From: Microvirga sp.
Lineage (GTDB): Bacteria > Pseudomonadota > Alphaproteobacteria > Rhizobiales > Beijerinckiaceae
DNA length: 64,000 bases
NCBI RefSeq assembly: GCF_014699075.1
Contig: NZ_JACXAB010000007.1
Span: 62,001-126,000 of the forward strand
Direction: 5' to 3'
The notes below the pieces were generated by a model, which did not search any database, was not told the origin of the DNA, and was given only the letters and a program-made list of their open reading frames with translations. Of this stretch, positions 42,988 to 51,626 are shown piece by piece (the first letter of the stretch is position 1; each line of letters begins with the position of its first letter). A program made the position numbers and the translations under genes.

Positions 42988-45243
42988 GTGCGGCTTTCTG
43001 ATGTCCATGGATTGGCCAAGCTGGCGCTCGCGGTGGTTTTGACGGCCTCTTCCGTCCCGCAGGCCAAGGCCCAGGAAACATCCGGGCAATCCATCGAGCG
43101 CCGCGTCAATGAGCTCCTCGGGCAGATGACCCTGGAAGAGAAGGTCGGCCAGCTGAACCTCGTCTCGCACGGTCCGCCCCTGCGCTGGGAGGACATCTCC
43201 GAGGGCAAGGCCGGAGCCCTGCTCAATTTCAACAGCGCACAGGACGTCGCCCGCGCCCAGTCGCTTGCGCGCCAGAGCCGCCTCAAGATCCCGCCGCTCT
43301 TCGGTCTCGACGTGCTGCACGGGTTCCGCACGCAGTTTCCGCTTCCGTTGGGAGAAGCCGCAGCCTTCAGTCCCCGCGTCTCGCGGCTCGCATCCGAATG
43401 GGCCGCGAAGGAAGCGGCCTATGTGGGCGTGAACTGGACCTTCGCGCCCATGGCCGACCTCTCCCGCGACAGCCGCTGGGGCCGCATTGTCGAAGGTTTC
43501 GGCGAAGATCCGTATCTCGGCTCGGTTCTGACGGCGGCCCGCGTGGAAGGCTTCCGCCAGGGAGGCCTTGCCGCCTCAACCAAGCATTTCGCCGGCTACG
43601 GCGCCCCCCAGGGCGGGCGCGACTACGACACCACCTACATCCCGCGCGCCGAGATGTACGACACCTATCTGCCGCCGTTCCGGGCTGCCGTGGAGGCGGG
43701 CTCGGCGAGCTTCATGGCCGCCTTCAATGCGCTGAACGGCGAGCCCTCCACGGCCAATCCCTGGCTGCTGACCGATGTGCTGCGCCGGCAATGGGGCTTC
43801 GACGGTTTCGTCACCTCCGACTGGGTGGGGATCGGCGAGCTGATCAACCACGGCATCGCGGCTGACGGCGCGGAGGCCGCCCGCAAGGCAATCCTCGCCG
43901 GCGTCGACATGGACATGATGGGGCTGCTCTACATCAAGCACCTGCCCGACGAGGTGCGCGCCGGCCGGGTGCCGGAGAGCGTGATCGACGAGTCGGTGCG
44001 CCGGGTGTTGCGCACCAAGTTCCGCATGGGTCTGTTCGACCGCCCGGACATCGACCCGTCGCGCCTGGACACGGCCTTCCCGTCGCCGGAATCGCGCCAG
44101 GTGGCCCGAGAAGTGGCACGCGAAACCTTCGTGCTGCTGCAGAATCGCGGCGACGTGCTGCCGGTGCCGGCCAGCGCCCGTTCGATTGCGGTCGTCGGCC
44201 CGCTCGCCGATGCGCCGCACGATCAGATGGGGCCGCATGCCGCCCGGGGGCACAAGGAGGACAGCATCACGGTTCTCGAGGGCATCCGCCGTCGCGCGCA
44301 GGGCACCGGCATCACCGTGCGCAATGCTCCCGCCTGCGATCTCTTCTGCCGCGACACCAGCGGGCTCCAGGCGGCCCTCGATGCCGCGAAACAATCCGAT
44401 GTCGTGATCGCCGTCTTCGGCGAGCCGCAGGAGCTCTCCGGCGAGGCTGCATCCCGGGCTCATCTTGAGCTCAACGGAAAGCAGATCGAGGTGCTGGAGG
44501 AACTGGCCAAGACCGGCAAGCCCATTGCCCTCGTTCTCCTGGGCGGACGCCCGCAGGTGCTCGGATCGGTGGGCGAGCGCATCCCCGCGATCCTGATGGC
44601 CTGGTACCCGGGCACGGAAGCCGGACCCGCCGTGGCCGACGTGCTGTTCGGCGACGTGAGTCCGAGCGGCAAGCTGCCTGTGACTTGGCCCCGCGCCACA
44701 GGGCAGCTGCCGCTCTACTACAACCGGCTGCCCACCGGCCGGCCGACAAAGCCGGAGAACCGCTTCACCCTGCAATACATAGACGAGTCCATCACGCCCC
44801 TCTACCCGTTCGGCTGGGGCCTGAGCTACACGCAGTTTTCCTATTCCGATGCCGCGATGACGCACAACCAGCTCGACCAGGGCGGGGTGCTGGAAGTTGC
44901 GGTGAGCGTCAGGAACACGGGCGCGCGGGAAGGCCAGGAGGTCGTTCAGCTCTACACCCGTGACCCGGTGGCAAGCCGCAGCCTCCCGTTGCGTGAGCTG
45001 AAGGCCTTCGAGAAGGTTACGCTCAAACCCGGCGAGACCAAGCGCGTGACCTTGCGCGTGCCCGTGGAGTCGCTCGGCTTTCATCTCGATGACGGCACCT
45101 ATCTGGTCGAGGCCGGCACCATCGAGGCGTTTGTCGGCGGCTCGTCGCTCGCTGAAAAGGTCGGGCAGGCCGAGGTCATGAAAACCTTCCGGATCCCGCC
45201 CATGGAGCGGCGCGCCTCCGCATCGACCAGCGTCGCGCAGTAG
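42988..45243 (+). CDS. bglX: Secreted GH3 beta-glucosidase (BglX-like)
   Basis: 751 residues with a signal peptide (LAKLALAVVLTASSVPQAKA) for periplasmic export. GH3 N-terminal barrel, catalytic nucleophile D278 in GFVTSDWVGIGEL; C-terminal (alpha/beta)6 sandwich (SIAVVGPLADAPHDQMGPH) and a fibronectin-III-like end (YPFGWGLSYTQF). AAAGGAG at 42975-42981 directly abuts an ATG (42982) but is 6 bases from an in-frame GTG (42988), so the GTG is taken as the true start. It hydrolyses beta-linked gluco-oligosaccharides; the exact substrate is open. A DUF1206 gene follows ~140 bases later. Confidence 0.92.
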   Translation: MRLSDVHGLAKLALAVVLTASSVPQAKAQETSGQSIERRVNELLGQMTLEEKVGQLNLVSHGPPLRWEDISEGKAGALLNFNSAQDVARAQSLARQSRLKIPPLFGLDVLHGFRTQFPLPLGEAAAFSPRVSRLASEWAAKEAAYVGVNWTFAPMADLSRDSRWGRIVEGFGEDPYLGSVLTAARVEGFRQGGLAASTKHFAGYGAPQGGRDYDTTYIPRAEMYDTYLPPFRAAVEAGSASFMAAFNALNGEPSTANPWLLTDVLRRQWGFDGFVTSDWVGIGELINHGIAADGAEAARKAILAGVDMDMMGLLYIKHLPDEVRAGRVPESVIDESVRRVLRTKFRMGLFDRPDIDPSRLDTAFPSPESRQVAREVARETFVLLQNRGDVLPVPASARSIAVVGPLADAPHDQMGPHAARGHKEDSITVLEGIRRRAQGTGITVRNAPACDLFCRDTSGLQAALDAAKQSDVVIAVFGEPQELSGEAASRAHLELNGKQIEVLEELAKTGKPIALVLLGGRPQVLGSVGERIPAILMAWYPGTEAGPAVADVLFGDVSPSGKLPVTWPRATGQLPLYYNRLPTGRPTKPENRFTLQYIDESITPLYPFGWGLSYTQFSYSDAAMTHNQLDQGGVLEVAVSVRNTGAREGQEVVQLYTRDPVASRSLPLRELKAFEKVTLKPGETKRVTLRVPVESLGFHLDDGTYLVEAGTIEAFVGGSSLAEKVGQAEVMKTFRIPPMERRASASTSVAQ

Positions 45244-45380
45244 CCGGAGGCACACGATGCCCGGATATGGCTTCCGGGCAGCCTTTCGATGCAGCAGCGG
45301 TTGCCCCGGATGCTCCTTCAGCGAGCGGAACATCAATGGAGGCTTGGCGGTTCACTCCTGACAGAGGGGAGTCGTCACCC

Positions 45381-46223
45381 ATGCCAAATCTCAGCCGCAA
45401 CCCCGTCGAAACCCTGGCCCGGTTCGGCTATGGCGCAAGGGGCGTGGTCTATGGCCTCGTCGGCGTCTTGGCGCTCCTCGCGGCGATCGGCTCCGGGGGC
45501 CAGACCGGCGGCAGCCGCTCTGCCCTTCAAACGCTTGTCTCCCAGCCATTCGGCAAGGTCTGGCTCGTCCTGATTGCGCTCGGCCTGTTCGGGTTCTGCG
45601 CCTGGCGGATCCTGGAGGCGCTCACCGATGCGGACCGTCGCGGCTCCGACATGAAGGGCTTGGGCATCCGGGGCGCGCATCTGATCAGCGGCATCATCTA
45701 TGCGGGTCTCGCCCTCTTCGCCCTGAACCTCGCCCTGGGGCGCGGACAGGGAGGCGGCGGTGAGGATCAGGCCGCCCAGGATTGGACCGCCTGGCTCATG
45801 AGCCAGCCCTTCGGCCAGTGGCTGGTGGGCCTGGTCGGCCTCGCGATCGCCGGAACGGGTCTCGCCTTCATCGTAAAAGCCTGGCGCAGCCGGGTGGCGG
45901 ACCGCCTCTCCCTGCCGTCCGACAAGCGGGACTGGTTCGTCACCCTGGGCCGCATGGGCTTTGCCGCACGCGGCGTGGTCTTCCTGATGATCGGCGGCTT
46001 TCTGGTGCTTGCCGCGCTCCACGCCTCCTCCTCCGAGGTGCGCGGCCTCGGCGGAGCCCTGGAGGCGTTGCAGCAGCAGCCCTATGGCTGGGTGCTCCTG
46101 GCGCTGACGGCGCTTGGCCTCTTCGCCTTCGGCCTCTTCGGCCTGATCCAGGCCCGCTACCGCCACATCGACGCGCCGGATCTCAACGACGCCAAAGCCG
46201 CCGTCGCACGGGTGAGCCGATAA
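45381..46223 (+). CDS. DUF1206 multi-span membrane protein
   Basis: 280 residues. Start MPNLSRNPVETLARFGYGARG at 45381, preceded by AGAGGGGA; the frame further upstream is discounted. Six hydrophobic segments arranged as three two-helix repeats, each starting with an ARFGYGARGVVYGLVG-like motif (also GMGFAARGVVFLMIGG), which is the hallmark of DUF1206. Function unknown; the internal repeats suggest triplication of a 2-TM unit. Confidence 0.87.
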   Translation: MPNLSRNPVETLARFGYGARGVVYGLVGVLALLAAIGSGGQTGGSRSALQTLVSQPFGKVWLVLIALGLFGFCAWRILEALTDADRRGSDMKGLGIRGAHLISGIIYAGLALFALNLALGRGQGGGGEDQAAQDWTAWLMSQPFGQWLVGLVGLAIAGTGLAFIVKAWRSRVADRLSLPSDKRDWFVTLGRMGFAARGVVFLMIGGFLVLAALHASSSEVRGLGGALEALQQQPYGWVLLALTALGLFAFGLFGLIQARYRHIDAPDLNDAKAAVARVSR

Positions 46224-46243
46224 GCAGTTTGTCGCTAATTGAC

Positions 46244-46320
46244 TGGCGATCCCGGGAAGACTCGAACTTCCGACCTTCGGTTTAGGAAACCGCTGCTCTG
46301 TCCTGCTGAGCTACGGGACC
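46244..46320 (-). tRNA. tRNA-Arg (anticodon CCU)
   Basis: 77 nucleotides with CCA encoded at the 3' end. Acceptor stem GGTCCCG/CGGGATC (one G-U pair), D-arm GCTC..GAGC, and an anticodon arm with loop TTCCTAA giving CCT at positions 34-36; the first pair of that stem is G-A mismatched. The T-arm GGAAG TTCGAGT CTTCC is canonical. It decodes AGG. The translated ORF-like reading over it (TRTSDLRF) is a known artefact of tRNA genes. Confidence 0.95.
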
Positions 46321-46474
46321 GCTTGAGACGGGGATTTAGCACGGTCGGCAGGGGCATTCCAGTGGCTTGCCACCGCGGGACCCGGATCGGGCGGCTCTCT
46401 CAAACGATTACAGCGTCAGGCTGAAGGAACTCGCCACGGCCAAGCCGGTTGGTGAAGGCAACTGGAGGCACACC

Positions 46475-46687
46475 ATGGCGCAGACGCTTCGCGATTTCCT
46501 GAAACAGGTCGAGAACCTTCCCCCCGACACCCTGCTTTGCGTCGCCGAGGTGGACGAGGCCTTCGCCGCCCATGTGGCGGAGATCGAGATCATCGAGGAT
46601 GCGAAGTCTCAGAACCGCAAAGCGGAGGGGGTCGAGGCGGTGGAACTCGGCAATGGTAAGGAACGGGTTGTCGTGATCCGCTGGTAG
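46475..46687 (+). CDS. Hypothetical protein (70 aa)
   Basis: Starts MAQTLRDFLKQVENLPPD with GGAGG 6 bases before the ATG (46475). Predicted helix-strand mix with EVDEAFAAHVAEIEIIEDA and C-terminal ERVVVIRW. No recognised family. It stands alone between the tRNA and the SNase-like gene. Confidence 0.65.
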   Translation: MAQTLRDFLKQVENLPPDTLLCVAEVDEAFAAHVAEIEIIEDAKSQNRKAEGVEAVELGNGKERVVVIRW

Positions 46688-46715
46688 CCTACGCACCGGT
46701 TTTGGTGACATCCCG

Positions 46716-46868
46716 CTGGAGGGTAATGGCGGCTCGAATACCCACAGTTCGCAGCACGAGCAGAGCGACGGGTCCCATCAGGAAAGCCGGGACCACAACA
46801 AGCACAACAACTCGGGCCAGAGCGGGCACAAGCCGCAGCAGCACAGCCCGGCGAAGGAAAAGCACTGA
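46716..46868 (+). CDS. Possible His/Gln/Asn-rich small ORF lacking a standard start
   Basis: A frame open from 46677 to TGA 46866-46868 encodes a strikingly biased peptide (GGSNTHSSQHEQ, SRDHNKHNNSGQSGHK, QQHSPAKEKH). No ATG, GTG or TTG exists in frame; a CTG at 46716 is the nearest. An ATG with GGAGGG lies at 46726 but one base out of frame, so either a single-base error or a non-standard start would be needed. Low-complexity hydrophilic proteins of this kind exist, but the evidence here is thin. Confidence 0.2.
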   Translation: MEGNGGSNTHSSQHEQSDGSHQESRDHNKHNNSGQSGHKPQQHSPAKEKH

Positions 46869-46921
46869 CCCGGCCACCCCAGGCGTAGCCGTTTTATCCT
46901 GATTGGGTATGATCCCGTCCC

Positions 46922-47743
46922 ATGAAGGGATCGACCCTGCGGATGCTGTTGGCCTTGGGCCTTGGACCTGCTCTGGATATCGGCATCCAGGAGGCCCTTG
47001 CACAGACACGTTCCATGCAGCGGCCTGCGGAATGCATGGGCGAGGTGCGCAGCGACCGGCTGCAGGGCCTCACGGCGGAGGGCGATCTCATCCTGATGGC
47101 CGGGCAATTGGCCCGTTTGTCGGGAATCCGCCTTCCCGACGCCCCGCCTCATCGCGAGCACGCTCTCTCTTGGCTCAGAGCGCGCATCGGTCAATCGGCT
47201 CACGTTCAAGGACCTGATAAATGCGACCGGTGGGATCGGACCTCTGTCCGTATCCGGTCGTCCGGCGAGCCTCCGGCGCTCGACTGGGCCCATGGATTGG
47301 TCGAAGCCGGCCTCGCCCTGGTGGATGCGGGGCTGGACGGCGCTTTCTGCCAGCCCGAACTCCTCGCCCTGGAGGCCACGGCCCGCGAACGACGCCTTGG
47401 TGTTTGGGCCGATGACCGCTATAAGCCCCTTGATGCAAATCACTCCGAGCGCCTGCGCGAGCAGGTCGGCAGCTTCGTGCTGGTCGAAGGCCGCGTCAGG
47501 AGCATCGGCGAGCGCAAGCAGCGCACCTATTTGAACTTCGGGGGGCTTTGGGCAGAAGACTTCACGATCATCATCCCGAGGACAACCTGGAAGCAGATGC
47601 TGGATCGCGGCGTGGGCGCCGAGGCGCTCAAGGGCCGGCCGATCAGGACCCGAGGCATTTTGCAGTCTTGGCAAGGCACCGCTGTTGCGATTGTCATACC
47701 GGATATGATCGAACGTCTTGAAGGCGATCATCTGCCACGATGA
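46922..47743 (+). CDS. Staphylococcal-nuclease-like (thermonuclease fold) secreted protein
   Basis: 273 residues with an N-terminal signal-like hydrophobic segment (MLLALGLGPALDIGIQEALA). An SNase-like core spans about 45-165 (LARLSGIRLPDAPP, DRWDRTSV, LVEAGLALVD, LEATARERRLGVWAD). The Asp/Glu of the classic G-I-D-x-P-E metal motif is changed (GIRLPD), so the nuclease activity is doubtful. About 95 C-terminal residues (FVLVEGRVRSIGERKQRTYLN...) resemble an OB-like domain. It ends 6 bases before the M48 gene and may be co-transcribed with it. Confidence 0.78.
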   Translation: MKGSTLRMLLALGLGPALDIGIQEALAQTRSMQRPAECMGEVRSDRLQGLTAEGDLILMAGQLARLSGIRLPDAPPHREHALSWLRARIGQSAHVQGPDKCDRWDRTSVRIRSSGEPPALDWAHGLVEAGLALVDAGLDGAFCQPELLALEATARERRLGVWADDRYKPLDANHSERLREQVGSFVLVEGRVRSIGERKQRTYLNFGGLWAEDFTIIIPRTTWKQMLDRGVGAEALKGRPIRTRGILQSWQGTAVAIVIPDMIERLEGDHLPR

Positions 47744-47749
47744 ACGAGC

Positions 47750-49174
47750 ATGATGGGAACACGTCGGACAGGTAGCACCGGAATTCTCGGCAGCCTCATG
47801 CTCGCAGCCTTGCTCGCGGGCTGCTCCGGCTTTGGCGGGGATGTGTCGCTCCCGGCGAACGCCCCGCGGGTCATCGGCCCGGACCGCGACCGGGATCATG
47901 TGCGCCTTGTCAGGGCCTTCGGCGGAGAGGGTCGCGCGCCGCAGCTCCAGCAGCTCCTGACCGATGTGACGAACCGGCTCGTCATGGCCACCGACCGGCC
48001 GGACGAGGCTTTCCAGGTGACGATCCTGAACTCGCCCGCAGTCAATGCCTTCGCCCTGCCGAACGGGCGCCTTTACGTAACGCGCGGGCTCCTGGCGCTT
48101 GCCAACGACACCTCCGAGGTGGCGGCCGTCCTGTCCCACGAGATCGCCCACGTGACCCTGCGTCACGCCTCTCAGCGCAGCGAGCTGCAGGCCCGCTCGG
48201 CCCTGATCGAGCGCGTGGCCGAGAACGTGCTGAACGATGCCGAGGAGGCAGCCACGGCGCAGAACCAGTCCCGCTCGACCCTTGCCAGCTTCTCGCGGGC
48301 GCAGGAACTCGAGGCGGACCAGACCGGCGTGAAGGTTCTGGCCCGCGCCGGCTTTGATCCTTTCGGAGCGCCGCGATTCCTGACGTCTCTCGGGCGCTCG
48401 GGCACGAGTTCCGACAACCAGACAGGGGACCGGCTGGCCTCGCATCCGAGCACCAACGACCGTGTCTCACGGGCGTTGCAGGCCGCGCGGCGAACGGAGT
48501 TGGCCGGCACCGGCGAGACCGGGCGGCTGGCCTATCTCTCGGCTCTCGAGGGGCTTGCCTATGGTGACGATCCGGCCGACGGCGTCGTGAAGGGCCGCCG
48601 CTTCATTCATTCCCGGCTCGGGGTTGCGTTCGAGGCTCCCGATGGCTTCAGCCTGGAGAACACCTCCCAGGCCGTGCTTGGATCTTCTGCCGACGGCGAG
48701 CGTCGCCTGCTTTTTGACGCCGCCGACACCCCGGAGGGCCAGAGCCTGGAAGACGTGCTGCGCTCCACCTGGACGGACACTATCGAGCCTGGCACCCTCA
48801 CGCCCGGCACAGTGAACGGCCTGCCCGTGGTGACGGCCCTGTCCAACGGCAAGGAATGGACCTTCCGCCTCTCGGCCGTCCGGATCGGCAGCACCACCTA
48901 CCGGCTCATCATGGCGACCCGCGGCAACAGGGGCGATCTGGAAGGCATCTTCCAGCAAACCCTGAACAGCGTCCGACAGGTGCAGCCCGAGGAGGCGAGG
49001 CGGATCAGGCCGCTCAAGCTGCAAATGGTGACCGCACAGCGGGGCGATACCGCGCAGGCGCTTTCCGCCCGCATGCCGATCGACCGGCCGCTCGAACGCT
49101 TCCTGCTGCTCAACGGCCTCGACAGGAATGCTCCCTTGAAGGTGGGCGAGCGCTACAAGATCGTGGTGGAGTAG
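47750..49174 (+). CDS. M48 family metalloprotease lipoprotein with LysM-like C-terminus
   Basis: 474 residues. Lipobox LLAGC (C25) anchors it to the membrane. The zinc motif is HEIAH (H130, E131, H134) and the third ligand lies in ELEADQTG. The protease domain is followed by a ~150-residue region and then MVTAQRGDTAQALSARMP...LKVGERYKIVVE, which resembles a LysM-type module at the C-terminus. Periplasmic M48 proteins (BepA, YfgC-like) act in outer-membrane quality control; the exact role here is unknown. Confidence 0.88.
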   Translation: MMGTRRTGSTGILGSLMLAALLAGCSGFGGDVSLPANAPRVIGPDRDRDHVRLVRAFGGEGRAPQLQQLLTDVTNRLVMATDRPDEAFQVTILNSPAVNAFALPNGRLYVTRGLLALANDTSEVAAVLSHEIAHVTLRHASQRSELQARSALIERVAENVLNDAEEAATAQNQSRSTLASFSRAQELEADQTGVKVLARAGFDPFGAPRFLTSLGRSGTSSDNQTGDRLASHPSTNDRVSRALQAARRTELAGTGETGRLAYLSALEGLAYGDDPADGVVKGRRFIHSRLGVAFEAPDGFSLENTSQAVLGSSADGERRLLFDAADTPEGQSLEDVLRSTWTDTIEPGTLTPGTVNGLPVVTALSNGKEWTFRLSAVRIGSTTYRLIMATRGNRGDLEGIFQQTLNSVRQVQPEEARRIRPLKLQMVTAQRGDTAQALSARMPIDRPLERFLLLNGLDRNAPLKVGERYKIVVE

Positions 49175-49197
49175 GAACCGCGCCTTCAAGTCCAAGA

Positions 49198-49237
49198 ATG
49201 CAATCGGCGAGGCAGTTGCCTGCCTCGCCGATTGCAT
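49198..49237. terminator. Perfect 17-bp inverted repeat, bidirectional terminator
   Basis: Arms atgcaatcggcgaggca (49198-49214) and tgcctcgccgattgcat (49221-49237) are exact inverted copies with a 6-base loop. It lies between the convergent M48 and RpoH genes. The arms have no long T-run, so it may work by hairpin alone. Confidence 0.75.
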
Positions 49238-49259
49238 ATTCCAGAAAGGCTTGTGCGTC

Positions 49260-50132
49260 TTACACAAAGGCGCCGGAGGCCTGAGGATAGCGCTCCACGA
49301 GCGCGCGCTTGAGCTTTTCGAGCGCGCGGTTCTCGATCTGACGAACGCGCTCCTTCGAAATCCCCAGCCGATCGCCAAGGAACTCCAGAGTCACCTGCTC
49401 GTCGTCGAGACGGCGGGCGCGCAGGATGCGCAACTCGCGTTCGTTGAGAACTTCGAGCGCCTGCTGCAGCCAGCGCACGCGGCGCTCGGTGTCGATGGAG
49501 TCAGTGACGGTCTCGTCGGGCAGAGGGCTGTTGTCGACCAGGAACTCGACCCGTTCGGCGGAGTTCGACGAATCGGCGTCCAGAACCGGTGCGTTGAGCG
49601 AGGTGTCCGGCCCCGACAGGCGTGCATCCATCAGCGCCACATCGGCCTTCGACACGCCGATCGCCTCGGCGATCTTTGCATGAACGTCGGAGGAGATGCG
49701 CTCTTCCCCACCACGCGTGAGGCGCGCGCGCAGGCGGCGCAAATTGAAGAAAAGAGCTTTCTGGGCGGAACTCGTTCCGCCGCGGACGATTGACCAGTTA
49801 CGAAGGATGTAATCTTGCACGGAGGCGCGGATCCACCAGGTCGCATAGGTTGAGAAACGGACTTCCCGTTCAGGCTCGAACCGGGCTGCGGCTTCGAGAA
49901 GCCCCACATGGCCTTCCTGAACCAGATCCGCCATCGGCAGGCCGTAGTGACGGAAACGGGCTGCCAGCGCAATGACGAGGCGCATGTGGGCAGCAGTCAA
50001 TTGATGAAGCGCCGCCTCATCGCGGTTCTCTTTCCAGCGCACAGCAAGAAGGTGCTCCTCTTCTCTCTCAAGAAAAGGTGCATTCATGGCAGCGCGGACG
50101 AACCGGCGGCGAACCCCTGAGATTTCTCCCAT
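49260..50132 (-). CDS. rpoH: RNA polymerase sigma-32 type factor (RpoH2-like)
   Basis: 290-residue sigma-70 family factor. Region 2 is EGHVGLLEAAARFEPEREVRFSTYATWWIRASVQDYILRNWS; the RpoH box QKALFFNLRR (about 124-133) is intact; region 4 helix-turn-helix is TLEFLGDRLGISKERVRQIENRALEKLK. Start MGEISGVRR at 50132 has GGGAG 7 bases before it. Rhizobiales usually carry two RpoH; this form with ~290 residues suits RpoH2, the oxidative or general stress form, but cannot be told from RpoH1 by eye. Confidence 0.9.
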   Translation of the reverse strand: MGEISGVRRRFVRAAMNAPFLEREEEHLLAVRWKENRDEAALHQLTAAHMRLVIALAARFRHYGLPMADLVQEGHVGLLEAAARFEPEREVRFSTYATWWIRASVQDYILRNWSIVRGGTSSAQKALFFNLRRLRARLTRGGEERISSDVHAKIAEAIGVSKADVALMDARLSGPDTSLNAPVLDADSSNSAERVEFLVDNSPLPDETVTDSIDTERRVRWLQQALEVLNERELRILRARRLDDEQVTLEFLGDRLGISKERVRQIENRALEKLKRALVERYPQASGAFV

Positions 50133-50244
50133 TGTGTGCTCTCCCTTGGCAGAGACACAACGAGCGAGGCCGCAAAAAGTTCACTTCCAACAGCCGAGTT
50201 CTGCAAAATAGATTCCGGCCTCTGAAAGACAAGGCTCCGGGCAC

Positions 50245-50273
50245 AAAAAAGCCCGGCTCCAGGCCGGGCTTTT
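50245..50273 (-). terminator. Rho-independent terminator of carD
   Basis: Stem gcccggc/gccgggc with loop tccag, flanked by aaaaaa and ttttg. On the minus strand the T-run follows the stem, correctly placed 24 bases beyond the carD stop at 50297 and ahead of the rpoH start at 50132. Confidence 0.85.
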
Positions 50274-50296
50274 GATACTTTGAGACAGGCGGCCGA

Positions 50297-50878
50297 TTAG
50301 GCGGCCTCTTCCTGCATATCGTCGCCTTCGCCATCGCCATCCTCAGCGCCCTTCACGCGGCGCGGAGACTTGGCGAGACTCTGCTCGATGAGCTTGAGAG
50401 CTTCCGTGTCCGTGATCTTGTTCACGGCCGCGATCTCGCGCACGATCCGGTCGAGGGCGGATTCGTAGAGCTGGCGCTCGCTGTAGGACTGCTCGGGCTG
50501 AGCCTCGGAGCGATAGAGGTCACGCACGACCTCCGTGACGGCGATCAGGTCGCCGGAATTGATCTTGGCCTCATATTCCTGAGCGCGACGCGACCACATG
50601 GTGCGCTTCACGCGGGCACGACCCGTCAGAACGTCCAGGGCTTTTTGGACCAGAGCCGGTTCGGCAAGCTTGCGCATGCCGACGCTGGAGGCTTTACCCG
50701 TGGGGACACGGAGGACCATCTTGTCCTTGTCGAAGGAGACGACGTACAGCTCCAGTTTGAAGCCTGCGATTTCCTGCTCTTCGATGGCCGTGATGCGGCC
50801 GACGCCGTGAGCGGGATAAACGATGGCTTCACCGGACTTGAACCCAAGGCGCTGGGCGGACTTCTTGGCGGTTGTCAT
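50297..50878 (-). CDS. CarD family transcriptional regulator
   Basis: 193 residues, starting MTTAKKSAQRLGFKSGEAIVYPAHGVGRI at 50878. The N-terminal RNA-polymerase-interacting (CarD/TRCF-type) domain is followed by an Arg/Lys-rich helical C-terminal part ending in acidic DGDGEGDD. The start is decided by AAGGAGG 9 bases upstream; an ATG 21 bases earlier would overlap that site. CarD proteins bind RNAP beta at promoters and modulate rRNA and stress transcription. It sits between FdxA and RpoH on the minus strand. Confidence 0.93.
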   Translation of the reverse strand: MTTAKKSAQRLGFKSGEAIVYPAHGVGRITAIEEQEIAGFKLELYVVSFDKDKMVLRVPTGKASSVGMRKLAEPALVQKALDVLTGRARVKRTMWSRRAQEYEAKINSGDLIAVTEVVRDLYRSEAQPEQSYSERQLYESALDRIVREIAAVNKITDTEALKLIEQSLAKSPRRVKGAEDGDGEGDDMQEEAA

Positions 50879-51236
50879 GCGAGAGAGGCCTCCTTGCATG
50901 GCCCTTGCCTGAACGGCGAGGGAGCTGTTGCCCCACCGGACAGGGTCCCGGTGGAACGAGGATAGGATGTGAGTGTCGCGGAACTTGATTGCTCCGCTCG
51001 TCTCCCTGATGTAAGCCAGCGGCTACAAACGCTTATGCCCTTGACCAAGGCAGCAACGCTCCCTTAAGTCAAAGGACGCGAATCTTTGCTTCATGATGTG
51101 AACCGCCGGTCTGCAGGGACGGTGCACGGCTTGAGCGCAAGCGACGGCATTCACGGACCCTATCACAGTCCGGCCGAAAAAGCAAAAATATTTCAAAGCA
51201 CAGCGTTAAAGACGCCCGTTTGAGACAAGCCTTAGC
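50879..51236. other. Intergenic region upstream of carD
   Basis: 358 bases between the fdxA stop and the carD start, both on the minus strand. It has no credible gene. It should carry the carD promoter and, at its far end, the fdxA terminator region. I could not locate a clear -35/-10 pair or hairpin with confidence. Confidence 0.6.
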
Positions 51237-51575
51237 TTAGTCCCCTTCGCCGGGATTGGGCGAGAAGAACGCCTCGAACTTGCCTGCCACGCCGTCGAAT
51301 TCCTTCGCATCGGCGGGCGCATCCTTCTTGAGGGTGATGTTGGGCCAGCTCTTGGCCATGTCGGCATTGAGCTTCAGCCACTGCTCGAGGCCCGGCTCCG
51401 CGTCGGGCTTGATCGCCTCGGCCGGGCATTCCGGCTCGCAGACGCCGCAATCGATGCACTCGTCCGGATGGATGACGAGCATGTTCTCGCCCTCGTAGAA
51501 ACAATCGACCGGGCATACCTCGACGCAGTCCATGTATTTGCACTTGATGCAATTTTCAGTGACGACGTAGGTCAT
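51237..51575 (-). CDS. fdxA: 7Fe ferredoxin FdxA
   Basis: 112 residues, a cytoplasmic electron carrier. It has the family start [26 protein letters not shown], the first cluster's cysteines, then [17 protein letters not shown] for the second. The pattern with C in [15 protein letters not shown] and [11 protein letters not shown] gives one [3Fe-4S] and one [4Fe-4S] cluster. It ends ahead of carD. The first 60 residues are near-invariant across the family. Confidence 0.97.
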   Translation of the reverse strand: MTYVVTENCIKCKYMDCVEVCPVDCFYEGENMLVIHPDECIDCGVCEPECPAEAIKPDAEPGLEQWLKLNADMAKSWPNITLKKDAPADAKEFDGVAGKFEAFFSPNPGEGD

Positions 51576-51626
51576 GCACGGTCCTTCGCAGGTCTGTTTC
51601 AGGCGAGAGATGAATATGGTGCCGCT

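Noticed and set aside
46239..46424. Short plus-strand ORF reading TRTSDLRFRK
   Set aside because: It is the antisense of the tRNA-Arg gene; this peptide pattern is a known artefact over tRNAs.
46702..46902. Arg/Thr-rich ORF starting at a GTG before the SNase-like gene
   Set aside because: Biased composition without helix or motif; the adjacent His/Gln/Asn-rich frame is the better candidate, so this one is likely a shadow.
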